From an uncultured Ruminiclostridium sp. (GTDB taxonomy: Bacteria; Bacillota; Clostridia; Oscillospirales; Ruminococcaceae), in the NCBI GenBank assembly GCA_910588335.1, contig CAJUQV010000016.1, forward strand, positions 1 through 54,020: a stretch of 54,020 nt of DNA, given 5' to 3'. Position numbers and translations under genes: made by a program. The notes under the pieces were generated by a model. It had not been told where the DNA came from and searched no databases. It saw only the letters and a list, made by a program, of their open reading frames with translations. Below, in pieces: positions 34,490 through 43,054 of this stretch; position 1 is the stretch's first letter, and each line of letters begins with the position of its first letter.

Positions 34490-35356
34490 ATGACCGAAGT
34501 AATAGGAGTACGTTTTAAGGACGTAGGTAAAATATATTATTTTTCTCCCGGCGGAACCACAGTCGCCGCGGGCGAAAAGGTGATTGTTGAAACGGCCAGG
34601 GGCGTTGAGTGCGGAAACGTTGTATTGGGCAACTTTATGGCGGAGGACGAGGAGATAGTGCACCCCCTTAAAGAAATTTTCCGCGTAGCCACCGATGAGG
34701 ATATAGAGACGCTGGAAAGAAATAACGCCCGAAAAATGGACATAATGAGGGTTTTCAGCGAAAAGATAGCGGAGCACAAGCTCAATATGAAGCCCATAGA
34801 CGTAGAGTGCACATTTGACAGCGGAAAAATAATGTTTTATTTCACCGCCGAAAGCCGCGTTGATTTCCGCGACCTGGTAAAGGATTTGGCTTCAATATAC
34901 CGTACCCGAATCGAGCTTAGACAGATAGGGGTAAGGGACGAAGCGAAGATGTTGGGCGGATTGGGCATCTGCGGCCGCAAGCTATGCTGTTCTTCTTTTT
35001 TGGGCGAATTTCAGCCCGTATCCATTAAAATGGCAAAGGAGCAGTCTTTGTCGCTTAATCCCACAAAAATTTCCGGAACCTGCGGAAGGCTTATGTGCTG
35101 TCTTAAATACGAACAGGACAGCTACGAGGAGCTGCTGAAGATAACGCCGAAAGTAGGCGCTTTGGTGGAAACCTCGGAGGGGAAAGGCGTAGTTACCGAC
35201 GCTAACCTGCTGACGGGAGAGTTGAAGATACAGCTTGATAAAAACAAGGACGCGCCGCCCGCTTCTTTTAACAGAAGCGACGTTAAGCTTATCAGGGACT
35301 CAAGGATAAAGGTCAACCGTGATGAAATAGCGGCGCTTAAGGAGTTGGAGGATTGA
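34490..35356 (+). CDS. ricT: PSP1-domain protein RicT (YaaT)
   Basis: A 288-residue protein with the PSP1 domain and iron-sulfur cysteines: GGLGICGRKLCCSSFLGEF and ISGTCGRLMCCLKYEQDSY. In Bacillus RicT forms a complex with RicA and RicF (two [4Fe-4S] clusters) that directs RNase Y-dependent maturation of mRNAs and speeds the phosphorelay to Spo0A. ricA and ricF are not in this window. Position after holB is the conserved one. Confidence 0.94.
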   Translation: MTEVIGVRFKDVGKIYYFSPGGTTVAAGEKVIVETARGVECGNVVLGNFMAEDEEIVHPLKEIFRVATDEDIETLERNNARKMDIMRVFSEKIAEHKLNMKPIDVECTFDSGKIMFYFTAESRVDFRDLVKDLASIYRTRIELRQIGVRDEAKMLGGLGICGRKLCCSSFLGEFQPVSIKMAKEQSLSLNPTKISGTCGRLMCCLKYEQDSYEELLKITPKVGALVETSEGKGVVTDANLLTGELKIQLDKNKDAPPASFNRSDVKLIRDSRIKVNRDEIAALKELED

Positions 35357-35361
35357 TTAAA

Positions 35362-35398
35362 AGTTTGTATTCACGTACAAATCCGGTGAATACAAACT
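35362..35398. terminator. Inverted repeat after ricT, possible terminator
   Basis: AGTTTGTATTCAC and GTGAATACAAACT with an 11-base loop. No T-tract follows on the plus strand, so it may act as a 3' stabiliser instead. Confidence 0.45.
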
Positions 35399-35459
35399 AT
35401 ATGGTCTTTGCGGAATATTGAGGCAAAACAATTTTTCCGAAAAACGTTTTGAAGTTTAC

Positions 35460-35488
35460 TTGACATTTTCATTAAATAATGATAGAAT
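35460..35488 (+). promoter_or_regulatory. Promoter of the ferredoxin gene
   Basis: TTGACA (35460-35465), 17-bp spacer, TAGAAT (35483-35488). The leader contains a short GAGCC/GGCTC stem (about 35504-35525) before the ribosome binding site. Confidence 0.75.
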
Positions 35489-35574
35489 ATTTCTAAGAAC
35501 ACCGAGCCTTACGTTAACGCGGCTCAGTGCGTTCTGTAAAAAAACAGGATCAAATTTTAAGGAGGAACTTAAAA

Positions 35575-35745
35575 ATGGCATATCAGATCACAGATGAGTG
35601 CATCTCTTGCGGCGCTTGCGCTGACGGCTGCCCCGTTAACGCTATTTCCGAGGGCGACGGCAAGTATGTTATTGACGCCGACGCTTGCATCGACTGCGGC
35701 GCCTGCGCCGACGCCTGCCCCGTAGGCGCTCCTCAGCAGGCATAA
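35575..35745 (+). CDS. 2x[4Fe-4S] ferredoxin
   Basis: A 56-residue clostridial-type ferredoxin with CISCGACADGCP and CIDCGACADACP, the two cluster motifs in full. AAGGAGG is 9 bases before the ATG at 35575. Codons are strongly biased (GAC, GCC, TGC, GGC), unlike neighbouring genes, as expected for one of the most abundant proteins. It is the likely electron acceptor for the IorAB enzyme and other ferredoxin oxidoreductases. Confidence 0.96.
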   Translation: MAYQITDECISCGACADGCPVNAISEGDGKYVIDADACIDCGACADACPVGAPQQA

Positions 35746-35785
35746 GCTCCGGTTAAGGGATACTTATATTTTTCCGAAGCAATTA

Positions 35786-35829
35786 ATACTAATTTTTAAT
35801 CCGGTTTGCAACTTGATTAAAGATTGTTA
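35786..35829. repeat. Solo hairpin module (AATCTTTAATCAAG type)
   Basis: ATACTAATTTTTAATCCGG...CTTGATTAAAGATTG, related to 858-894 and to one arm of copy F. One arm has more mismatches, so this copy looks older. Confidence 0.55.
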
Positions 35830-35869
35830 AAAAATTGTTGAGGAAACAGAAGTTATGCGGAGAATATTT

Positions 35870-35910
35870 AAAAACCACAGCGGTTTTGCCGATGTGGTTT
35901 TTGTTTTTTT
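35870..35910 (+). terminator. Terminator after the ferredoxin gene
   Basis: AAAAACCACA pairs with TGTGGTTTTT (35894-35903), followed by GTTTTTTT. A 51-codon frame (35855-36007) overlaps it and is not called. Confidence 0.7.
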
Positions 35911-35953
35911 GCTTTCATGCGTAATACTATTCTTACAATTGAATGAAAATTTG

Positions 35954-36183
35954 AAAATCGTTCTTGTCAAAGCAAAGAACGATTTTACGAAATATATGTG
36001 TTATTGATACCAAAAAGATTTTTGATTAAAAGGTAAAAAATTACAGCCGGCTTTTTTGAAGTCAGCCTCCAGTATTTTTCGGTTTTGCAAAGCAAAATGA
36101 ATTTCCTTTAGGGAAATTCAAGAAAAATCGGGACGGAAACGAGCTGAGGACAAGACGAAGTCGCAGTACGAAGCCGTTTCCCA
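35954..36183. other. Hairpin-rich intergenic segment, possible small RNA
   Basis: AAAATCGTTCTT/AAGAACGATTTT (35954-35986) forms one stem. From about 36070, TTTTTC...GAAAAA encloses two small stems (TTTTGC/GCAAAA and GAATTTCC/GGGAAATTC). GGAAACG and CGTTTCC (about 36134-36180) enclose a further ~35 bases. This many nested stems in a gap without a gene suggests a folded RNA or a decayed repeat; I cannot name it. Confidence 0.35.
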
Positions 36184-36226
36184 ATTTAAAAATCGTCCTC
36201 GGTAAAACCGAGGACGATTTTTAAAT
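36184..36226. terminator. Terminator after the tRNA pair
   Basis: ATTTAAAAATCGTCCTCGGT and its exact 20-base complement with a 3-base loop. On the minus strand it ends the tRNA transcript; it is also usable from the plus side. Confidence 0.9.
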
Positions 36227-36231
36227 TGATG

Positions 36232-36315
36232 TGGTGGGAGCGGGTGGATTCGGACCACCGAAGCCGAAGCAACAGATTTACAGTCTGCCCCATTTGACCG
36301 CTCTGGAACGCTCCC
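36232..36315 (-). tRNA. tRNA-Tyr (anticodon GTA)
   Basis: 84 bases including an encoded CCA. Acceptor stem GGGAGCG/CGCTCCC, anticodon loop CTGTAAA in stem CAGA.../...TCTG, a long class II variable arm (GCTTCGGCTTCGG region) and T-arm GGTCCGAATCC. Tyr is the expected identity for a GTA anticodon with a long variable arm in bacteria. Confidence 0.95.
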
Positions 36316-36339
36316 GATTTATTATATGAATTTTTAAAG

Positions 36340-36415
36340 TGGAGCTGGTGGACGGACTCGAACCCCCGACCTGCTGATTACAAATCAGCTGCTCTACCAA
36401 CTGAGCTACACCAGC
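36340..36415 (-). tRNA. tRNA-Thr (anticodon TGT)
   Basis: 76 bases with encoded CCA. Acceptor GCTGGTG/CACCAGC, D-arm GCTCAGTTGGTAGAGC, anticodon arm CTGATTTGTAATCAG and T-arm GGGGTTCGAGTCC. It is transcribed first, 24 bases ahead of tRNA-Tyr, in one unit. Confidence 0.96.
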
Positions 36416-36447
36416 ATTTACTCCGTCACCTCATTGGCGACTAATAT

Positions 36448-36476
36448 ATTATAGCACGTCCATGCGAGTTTGTCAA
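36448..36476 (-). promoter_or_regulatory. Promoter of the tRNA pair
   Basis: Minus strand TTGACA (36471-36476), 17-bp spacer, TATAAT (36448-36453): full consensus, 32 bases before tRNA-Thr. Confidence 0.9.
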
Positions 36477-36513
36477 GCGATTTTTAAAAAAAATTTTGTC
36501 GGCACTTTTTTTA

Positions 36514-36542
36514 TAGACAAATCCGTAAAAATATAGTATAAT
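36514..36542 (+). promoter_or_regulatory. Promoter of the repeat-rich surface protein
   Basis: TAGACA (36514-36519), 17-bp spacer, TATAAT (36537-36542), 57 bases before the ATG. Confidence 0.7.
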
Positions 36543-36599
36543 ATATCTTAATTAATTTTGCTGACACTGCTTCAAAAAAATCGCATAACGGAGGTTGTC

Positions 36600-39578
36600 A
36601 TGAAAAATCGTACCGAAGTAAATCAAGCGGTTCTTAAAGCCGTTTCTCTTGTTCTGGCAATGACGATTGGGTTTAAAATTATGTGTATGCCCGCGCTTTC
36701 CCGTGTTAGCGCGGAAAACGCATATCTTCGGAATAACGAAGGCGGCGAAAAAATATCTGTAATTCTGCCGGAACTGGCCGACAGCGCGGAGCTTGAAAGG
36801 ATGTATGAGAAAAATGATGCCGATACGCATCATGAACACAGCGTCTGCGAAGGTGCGGAAAACTGTCCGGATAATGTTCACACCAGACATAATCCCGTAA
36901 AATGGACGGAATGGAATAACCCGACCGAAATGCCGGAAGCTGCGGGAAATTATTATTTAACGGTGGACGTAACTCTTAATGTTAATGTTGACCGTTGGAT
37001 ACCTGCCAATGGAACGAGCCTTTGTCTGAACGGGCATACTATTTCCGCAAATGAGGATACTGCCATGTATGGTGGCATTATTTATATAGAGGCAAATAAG
37101 ACTTTTAACCTATGTGACTGTGCGGGAAAAGGCAAAATCAGCGGAAGCGATTCTAAATTCTTTGGCGGAGGAGTTACCAATCGAGGCACATTTAATATGT
37201 ACAGCGGTGAAATCAGCGGAAATACAACAACGCTCAACGGCGGCGGTGTCTACAACTGTGGCGGATATTTCAATGGATCGCTTGTCGAAAGTCTTTTTTG
37301 TATGTACGGGGGAGAGATCAGCGGAAATACTTCACGGCAGGGAGGGGGTATAGCGAACGAAGATGGAACGATTTATATTTATGGCGGCAAAATCAAAGAA
37401 AATAAATCAGAATATGAGAATGTTGGCGGTGGAGGCTTATATCTTAATCAAAACTCAGAGTGTTATATTTATGGCGGTGAGATTACAAAAAACACCGCAA
37501 GGATTCACGGGGGTATTTATGTTAATTATAATTCAGCATCTGTCGTAATAGGCGGAAACGCTGTTATAAAAGATAACATATGCGACAGCAATTATAATTA
37601 CAAAAATTTATATTTGCCTAAAGGAATTACTGTAACATTAGATACAGCCAATCCACTTACGGAATATGCGTACATAGGGGTTAGCACGGAGGTTAAGCCC
37701 TCCGATGGCAGTCCAGTGGATGTAACCGGTACTAACAACACAGATTATAGCAAATTTTTCCACAGCGACGATCCCGCGTATGAGGTAAACAACAGCGAAA
37801 ACGACGTGGTACAGCTCCGCGTTCATACGCACAGCATAGTACATTATGAGGCCGTTTCACCTACATGTACGGAAAACGGATACGACGAACACTGGGTATG
37901 TGAAGGTGAAAACGGCTGCGGAAAAATATTTGCCGATGAAAACGCAAAAAACGAACTTGACAAAAAACCCATTATTGAGAAGCTAAAACACGATTACGAA
38001 GATAAATGGAGGAATGATCCCGAAAAGCATTGGAAGAAATGTAAAAACTGTGATGCGGTAGAACCCGATTCGGAAAATTCGCACGACTGGGACGAGGGAA
38101 AAATTACTGTTGAACCCACAACGGAAAAAGAGGGCGAAAAAATCTTTACCTGTGAAATCTGCGGGTATGAGAGGAAAGAGGAAATACCGAAGCTTGAAGT
38201 TTCCGAAACGACCACGCCCGAAACATCGCCAAGCGAAACGACCACGCCTGTTACGCCGCCGAGCGAAACGGAACCGCCCGTTACATCTCCGAGCGAAACA
38301 GAACCGCCCGTTACATCTCCAAGTGAAACGGAACCGCCCGTTACATCTCCAAGTGAAACGGAACCGCCTGTTACACCTCCGAGCGAAACGGAACCGCCCG
38401 TTACATCTCCAAGTGAAACGGAACCGCCCGTTACATCTTCAAGTGAAACGGAACCGCCCGTTACATCTCCGAGTGAAACGGAACCGCCTGTTACACCTCC
38501 AAGTGAAACGGAACCGCCCGTTACACCTCCGAGTGAAACGGAACCGCCCGTTACACCTCCGAGTGAAACAAATCCGCCTGTTACGCCGCCGAGCGAAACA
38601 GATACTCCTGTGACACCACCCAGTGAAACGGATCCGCCTGTTACATCGCCAAGCGAAACCGAACCTCCCGTTACTCCTTCCACGGAAAGCAGTAATTTTC
38701 ATGGGGGATTTGTAATTCCCGAAACAAGTACAAGTACATATACTGCCGCTGATCCGGTCAGCTCGTACTCGGAGACTATACCGGAGGAAACCGCCGCTCA
38801 GACTTCCGATACGTCTGCTGCCGCTGGAGTGGGCACGGGCAGTATTTCCAAGAGAGTTGAATCGGCGGATTACACAATCGAGCTTTGCGACAGTGTTTCG
38901 GAGCTGGCGAATAATGTTTTGACTAATCGGGAAAGATTATTGACGGACAGCGGCAGCAATGCGGAGATTCTTTTGACGGCGGAGAAAATCGACACGGTTT
39001 CCGAATCTGATGGTATCGCTGTCAGAGAAGCGCTTGATGACTTTGAGGTATGGCAATATCTCGATATAAATCTTTACAAGATTATTGACGGGATCCGTTA
39101 TAAACTGACCGATACGGATCGCGCCGTTACCGTAAAAATTGTTATCCCCGAAGCGCTGAGGGAGACCGGAAGAGAATACGCCGTTATACGTATACATAAC
39201 GGTACGGCCCATGTTTTAAAGGATCTTGACAGCGATGCGGACACAATTACATTCGCAACGGACAGATTTTCGGTTTACGCATTTGTATGTAAGGATAAAG
39301 ATGTTAACGCCGATTCTCCTTTGAACACAGGCGTTGAGTCCTATACTTCCATATTCATTGCCGTAGGAATAACGTCTATGTCGGCGGCTATGACTTTCAG
39401 TCTTATCGGTGCGGGGATAGGCGGAATGTCGGAAGAGCGCAAGGAAAAATTGTACCGTAAGCTTATAAGCTGGGGGAAAGGCGGAGGAAAAACAAGGCGG
39501 TTGATTGCCTTGGCGCTTATATTCCTTATGTTAAGTTATTATTACGGTATTGGAAAATCGGCGCAGCGGGCACGCTGA
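36600..39578 (+). CDS. Large repeat-rich surface protein, membrane anchored
   Basis: A 992-residue protein. ATG 36600 has GGAGG five bases upstream. Order: a signal peptide (to about residue 37); a right-handed beta-helix-like region (about 110-380) with repeated NMYSGEISGNT/MYGGEISGNT units; a Cys-rich HTHSIVHYEAVSPTC...CEICGYERKEEIP region (about 405-530), typical of clostridial and bifidobacterial surface proteins; 15 perfect-length 10-residue repeats, SETEPPVT(S/P)P (about 545-694); a globular domain (about 760-900); and two C-terminal hydrophobic helices with a basic tail. No LPXTG. It is probably an adhesin; the Pro/Thr/Glu repeats act as an extended stalk. Confidence 0.85.
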   Translation: MKNRTEVNQAVLKAVSLVLAMTIGFKIMCMPALSRVSAENAYLRNNEGGEKISVILPELADSAELERMYEKNDADTHHEHSVCEGAENCPDNVHTRHNPVKWTEWNNPTEMPEAAGNYYLTVDVTLNVNVDRWIPANGTSLCLNGHTISANEDTAMYGGIIYIEANKTFNLCDCAGKGKISGSDSKFFGGGVTNRGTFNMYSGEISGNTTTLNGGGVYNCGGYFNGSLVESLFCMYGGEISGNTSRQGGGIANEDGTIYIYGGKIKENKSEYENVGGGGLYLNQNSECYIYGGEITKNTARIHGGIYVNYNSASVVIGGNAVIKDNICDSNYNYKNLYLPKGITVTLDTANPLTEYAYIGVSTEVKPSDGSPVDVTGTNNTDYSKFFHSDDPAYEVNNSENDVVQLRVHTHSIVHYEAVSPTCTENGYDEHWVCEGENGCGKIFADENAKNELDKKPIIEKLKHDYEDKWRNDPEKHWKKCKNCDAVEPDSENSHDWDEGKITVEPTTEKEGEKIFTCEICGYERKEEIPKLEVSETTTPETSPSETTTPVTPPSETEPPVTSPSETEPPVTSPSETEPPVTSPSETEPPVTPPSETEPPVTSPSETEPPVTSSSETEPPVTSPSETEPPVTPPSETEPPVTPPSETEPPVTPPSETNPPVTPPSETDTPVTPPSETDPPVTSPSETEPPVTPSTESSNFHGGFVIPETSTSTYTAADPVSSYSETIPEETAAQTSDTSAAAGVGTGSISKRVESADYTIELCDSVSELANNVLTNRERLLTDSGSNAEILLTAEKIDTVSESDGIAVREALDDFEVWQYLDINLYKIIDGIRYKLTDTDRAVTVKIVIPEALRETGREYAVIRIHNGTAHVLKDLDSDADTITFATDRFSVYAFVCKDKDVNADSPLNTGVESYTSIFIAVGITSMSAAMTFSLIGAGIGGMSEERKEKLYRKLISWGKGGGKTRRLIALALIFLMLSYYYGIGKSAQRAR
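38232..38681 (+). repeat. 15 tandem 30-bp repeats inside the surface-protein gene
   Basis: Fifteen consecutive 30-bp units encoding SET(E/T/N/D)xPVT(S/P)P. Central units differ mostly at synonymous or S/P positions, outer units more. All are multiples of 30 bp, so copy-number change keeps the frame. Confidence 0.92.
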
Positions 39579-39615
39579 TGCTAATCAGCGCTTGCGTATC
39601 AGCGAATACGGAATA

Positions 39616-39702
39616 ATACTAATCCATCCATTTTAAAACTGTTGGATTAGTGTTTTGGGCGCAATCTTTAATCAAATATGCAGCTTGATTAAAGATTGGT
39701 AT
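39616..39702. repeat. Bipartite hairpin repeat, copy F
   Basis: Minus-strand reading: ATAC, hairpin CAATCTTTAATCAAG...TTGATTAAAGATTG, linker CGCCCAAAACACT, hairpin CTAATCCAACAG...GGATTAG, then TAT. It shares the second hairpin with copy E but has a different first hairpin, the one that occurs alone at 858 and 35786. Confidence 0.88.
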
Positions 39703-39724
39703 AAACGAGAAATCGGAATCCAAT

Positions 39725-39773
39725 AAAAAAATCAGTCAAGTATGACAATAGGTCATACTTGACTGATTTTTTT
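39725..39773. terminator. Bidirectional terminator
   Basis: AAAAAAATCAGTCAAGTATG pairs with CATACTTGACTGATTTTTTT around a short loop. It serves both the surface-protein gene and the convergent peptidase gene. Confidence 0.92.
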
Positions 39774-39856
39774 ATAAGCTGCGCTTTAATTTCCCCCCTG
39801 AAATCAGATATTATGCTGATCTTTGGCAAAGGTATATGAAAATACCGTTTATATTA

Positions 39857-42736
39857 TTAAAACTCAAATATTTCCAGCCCTTCGCATTCCTTAAGCGCCG
39901 CTTCGTGACCCACGACGCAGACCGCGCCGTTATCCGCCAGCTTATCCAGCACCTTGCACTGTTCCTTGAGCTTCTCCTTGTCGGTGGCCAAAATCTCTTT
40001 TCTGATTCTGATCTGCTCCTTCTCGTCAACGCCCATAAACCAAAGCGCGTCTGCGTAAGCTCCCTGCTCTGACGGAGCCCTCAAAGGCTCTCCGTTTCCT
40101 ATCTCGGCGATTATAAAGTTTTCTATACCCTCTTCTCCGCTGCAAAGCTCTTTTACATAGTCGGACAAAGTGTTGTACATTTCCAGCGAACGGGCGGGCG
40201 AAGGGTCGCGGTAGGAATAGCAGAACATACGTCCTCCGTAGCCCGGCACTCTCATTCCAGCGCCGTAGGCTCCGCCCTGCACGCGTATCTTGTTCCATAA
40301 ATAATCGTAAGTGAGAATGGTGTCCAATACCTTAAGACTTCCGGAGAGCTTTTCTCCCGTATCCGACAGATGATAGCCCTTTACCGCGTAAGAAACCTGA
40401 CTGGGCACCTTGATACCCATTTTGGCGGGAAGCTTTGTTTTGTATTCCGCCTTTTCGGGAAGCGCCTTACCCTCCGGCAGGGCGGAAATAAGATCGGATA
40501 TATCGATTTCGTCCGTGTCGGTAACGCTTGCTATAAGACCGTTCTTGATAATGGATTCTTTATACACACGCTTTATCAGCGCTTTAAATTCCTCCACGGT
40601 TTCGTCGAAATTCTTGACGAATTTGTGTATATGGTTTATCGCGGAATAACCCTTGACGGCTTCTTCCGCCGCGTCCGCCGCCGTAAAATGCGCGCAGGCG
40701 GAAAGCGAAGCGAGAATATGTCCGCTTCCCATGGCGGACTGCCTTTGGGACTCGTCAACCTGGGCGGCTTTTTCCTTTATCTTGTCGTTATGATCAAATT
40801 CGGTGTTGAGTATAATTTCCTCTAAAAGCTCTTTGGCCTCCGGGAGATTTTCTTCCAGCAGTCCCGCGCTTACCGTGAGACATGGAGTGCACTTTTCTTT
40901 CTCGCCCCTCGACAGTACCGACAAATAAAACTTAAGGCTTCCTATATAGGTTTTTATTCTTTGCTGAAGCTCCAGCACCCCGTATTTTTTTGTGGGAAGT
41001 TCTTTGTAGAGATGGGGCATAAGGGTTATTTTGGTCAGTTCTTCCGAGGTTAAATTCGTAAGCGGGAAATATAGCTTTATATGAACGGTTCCGTTTGTGG
41101 CAATCCGGTGGTAAAGCACTTTGGCGCCGTTTACAGTCTTTTCCTCCGTCTTTGTAATTTCGGGAAGCTCGCTTACCTCGCTTAAAGGCAGCTTTGGCAG
41201 CATGGCTCTCGCTTCGGGAGCGTCAGGTTCGGTCTGCCATTTGTCGAGGCTTTCTTTCTGAGCTTTAAGCTCGCTTATCTGTTCTTCCGAAAGGTTTTTT
41301 GTTTCGGATTCGAGTCTTTTTTCTTCATCCGCCCTTAAATCCTCGCCTAATGTTGCGGAAGGGAGTATGCGAAGGGAGGACAGCTCCCGGTCGCTGCCCA
41401 AAAGCTCGGATAACAGCTTTTCAAAGCCGTCTCCCTCCGCCATTTTTCTGAGTTTTTCAATAGTTCCGTTGTATACGAGATAAGTCATGGGGTCGCCGCC
41501 GTAAAGCCAACTGTTTTGTATCAGCACGGCGCGCTCTATTCCCTGGGGTTCGGAAAGCTGCTTCAGCTTATATGCAATGCTGTTTATGGAAGCGGTAAGG
41601 GATTTTTTGTCAATTCCCTCCGCAATAAGCTTGCCCGCGGCGTCGTTTATTATCTTCCTTATTTTTGCTTCGTCCCCGTCTTTGATGTTCCGTGCAACTA
41701 TCAAAAGATAAGGCTGCGCGATGCCGTCCTCCACAAATAAGGAGAAATCCTCCGCAAGTCCCGACGAAAGCACCGCTCTCTTTATCGGGGATTCGTTGGT
41801 GCCCGCTATCGCGTCGCTTAACACCTGAGCCGCCAGTATTTTCTCGTTTTCCTTCCAGTCCGCCACTATCTTGGCTAAAACAAGCACGGTTTTCTTTCCG
41901 TTGTCCTCGCCTTCCGCGATTCCGTATCTGTCGGTTCCGTCGGCGGTTACGGGCTTTTGATTGTTTATTTCGTGAACGGTGGGACTCTTTTCGTATTTTT
42001 GCAGATATGAGTCGATAAGCTCAAGAGTTTCCTCCAAGGGCACGTCGCCGTCAAGGAAAATACGTGAGTTGGTGGGGTGATAGTAGCTGTTGTAAACCGC
42101 CTTGTACTGCTCGTAAGTAAGGTCGGGTATTACGCGGGGATCTCCGCCCGAATTGAATCGGTAGCAGTTGTCGGGGAATAAAACCGAGTTAATGCCGCGG
42201 AAAATAATGGAATCCAGATCGGACATGGCGCCTTTCATTTCGTTAAACACAACGCCTTTATATAAAGGTTTACCGTTTTCGTCAAACTCAGTGTGTATGC
42301 CCTCCTGTCTGAAAACATTGGGATTGGTTCTCAGAGCGGGAGCGAATACGGCGTCCAGATATACCGAGGTTAGGTTAAGGAAATCCCGCTTGTTTCTGCT
42401 TGCCACCGGGTACATAGTCTTGTCGGGGAAGGTCATTGCGTTAAGGAATGTGTTCATTGAGCTTTTCAGCAGGTCAACAAACGGCTCCTTTACCGGGTAC
42501 TTATCCGAACCGCACAGCACAGAGTGTTCCAGAATATGGAAAACGCCTGTGCTGTCTTCGGGCAGCGTCTTGAAGGCAATCGAAAAGGTCTTGTTAACCT
42601 CGCCGTTGTCTATCCAGCAAAGCTCGGCTCCCGTCTTTTCGTGAGACATTTCCACCAATCTTCCGTTAAGCTCTTTTTCCTCTCTTATTCGGGTCACTTT
42701 GAAGCCGTTAAGCTTCGTTCCTTCGCTTAAATTCAT
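39857..42736 (-). CDS. M16C metallopeptidase, presequence-protease type
   Basis: A 959-residue peptidase of the PreP/HypA-like M16C subfamily. The inverted zinc motif HILEH (in STGVFHILEHSVLCGS, about residue 66-70) and the downstream Glu region NEMKGAMSD (about 170) are intact. The length and two-half clamshell with a linker (about 460-510) are standard. It degrades short unstructured peptides inside the cell; no signal peptide is present. This is the only peptidase in the window that could turn over the micro-ORF products, which is only a suggestion. Monocistronic. Confidence 0.94.
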   Translation of the reverse strand: MNLSEGTKLNGFKVTRIREEKELNGRLVEMSHEKTGAELCWIDNGEVNKTFSIAFKTLPEDSTGVFHILEHSVLCGSDKYPVKEPFVDLLKSSMNTFLNAMTFPDKTMYPVASRNKRDFLNLTSVYLDAVFAPALRTNPNVFRQEGIHTEFDENGKPLYKGVVFNEMKGAMSDLDSIIFRGINSVLFPDNCYRFNSGGDPRVIPDLTYEQYKAVYNSYYHPTNSRIFLDGDVPLEETLELIDSYLQKYEKSPTVHEINNQKPVTADGTDRYGIAEGEDNGKKTVLVLAKIVADWKENEKILAAQVLSDAIAGTNESPIKRAVLSSGLAEDFSLFVEDGIAQPYLLIVARNIKDGDEAKIRKIINDAAGKLIAEGIDKKSLTASINSIAYKLKQLSEPQGIERAVLIQNSWLYGGDPMTYLVYNGTIEKLRKMAEGDGFEKLLSELLGSDRELSSLRILPSATLGEDLRADEEKRLESETKNLSEEQISELKAQKESLDKWQTEPDAPEARAMLPKLPLSEVSELPEITKTEEKTVNGAKVLYHRIATNGTVHIKLYFPLTNLTSEELTKITLMPHLYKELPTKKYGVLELQQRIKTYIGSLKFYLSVLSRGEKEKCTPCLTVSAGLLEENLPEAKELLEEIILNTEFDHNDKIKEKAAQVDESQRQSAMGSGHILASLSACAHFTAADAAEEAVKGYSAINHIHKFVKNFDETVEEFKALIKRVYKESIIKNGLIASVTDTDEIDISDLISALPEGKALPEKAEYKTKLPAKMGIKVPSQVSYAVKGYHLSDTGEKLSGSLKVLDTILTYDYLWNKIRVQGGAYGAGMRVPGYGGRMFCYSYRDPSPARSLEMYNTLSDYVKELCSGEEGIENFIIAEIGNGEPLRAPSEQGAYADALWFMGVDEKEQIRIRKEILATDKEKLKEQCKVLDKLADNGAVCVVGHEAALKECEGLEIFEF

Positions 42737-42777
42737 TGCTGCGTTTTCTCCTTTCGATTTTGTGGTTTGATTTTGTC

Positions 42778-42837
42778 CTCATGCCAATCCATATTGGAAC
42801 AGTTTCTTACTGTCAGTTTAAAAAGGGATTGGCATGA
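42778..42837. repeat. 13-bp inverted repeat, diverged hairpin module
   Basis: CTCATGCCAATCC and GGATTGGCATGAG, 34 bases apart, with interior AACAGTTT...CAGTTTAAAAAGG resembling the CTAATCC hairpin module of copies E and F. Confidence 0.6.
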
Positions 42838-42892
42838 GATTACGGTATATTATTTTTCGGCTGCTTTTCAAAATGGGCGAAAAATTTGTTTT

Positions 42893-43054
42893 TATTGCTC
42901 CCCCAATTAACTCTTGAAGATTTTATACGCCGAACGGCTGTCGAAAGACAAGGAAGAAAGCCGCAGGAATATGCGCATATTTCAAGGATTTCTGACGAAG
43001 TATTTCGGCAATCGGGCAAGCAGAAAAAATCAAGAGTCAATTGGGGAAGCAATA
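42893..43054. mobile_element. MITE-like element, family 2, copy 1
   Basis: About 162 bp with terminal repeats ATTGCTCCCCCAATTAACTC / GAGTCAATTGGGGAAGCAAT. A second copy, inverted, is at 50328-50487 with a largely identical interior. The end of this copy touches the stop codon of the EAL gene: on the minus strand TAA is followed at once by TATTGC. Confidence 0.88.

Noticed and set aside
35855..36007. 51-codon frame MRRIFKNHSG... with a hydrophobic stretch
   Set aside because: Its ribosome binding site is weak and it runs through a terminator stem-loop and a second hairpin; the hydrophobic run is explained by the terminator T-tract.
38232..38681. CRISPR-like array
   Set aside because: The 30-bp periodic repeats are in frame, without spacers, and encode a Pro/Thr/Glu stalk.
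37994..38683. 229-codon minus-strand frame rich in GGSVSLG
   Set aside because: Antisense reading of the 30-bp repeat array in the surface-protein gene.
40370..40825. 151-codon plus-strand frame
   Set aside because: Antisense to the M16C peptidase gene, with no independent signals.
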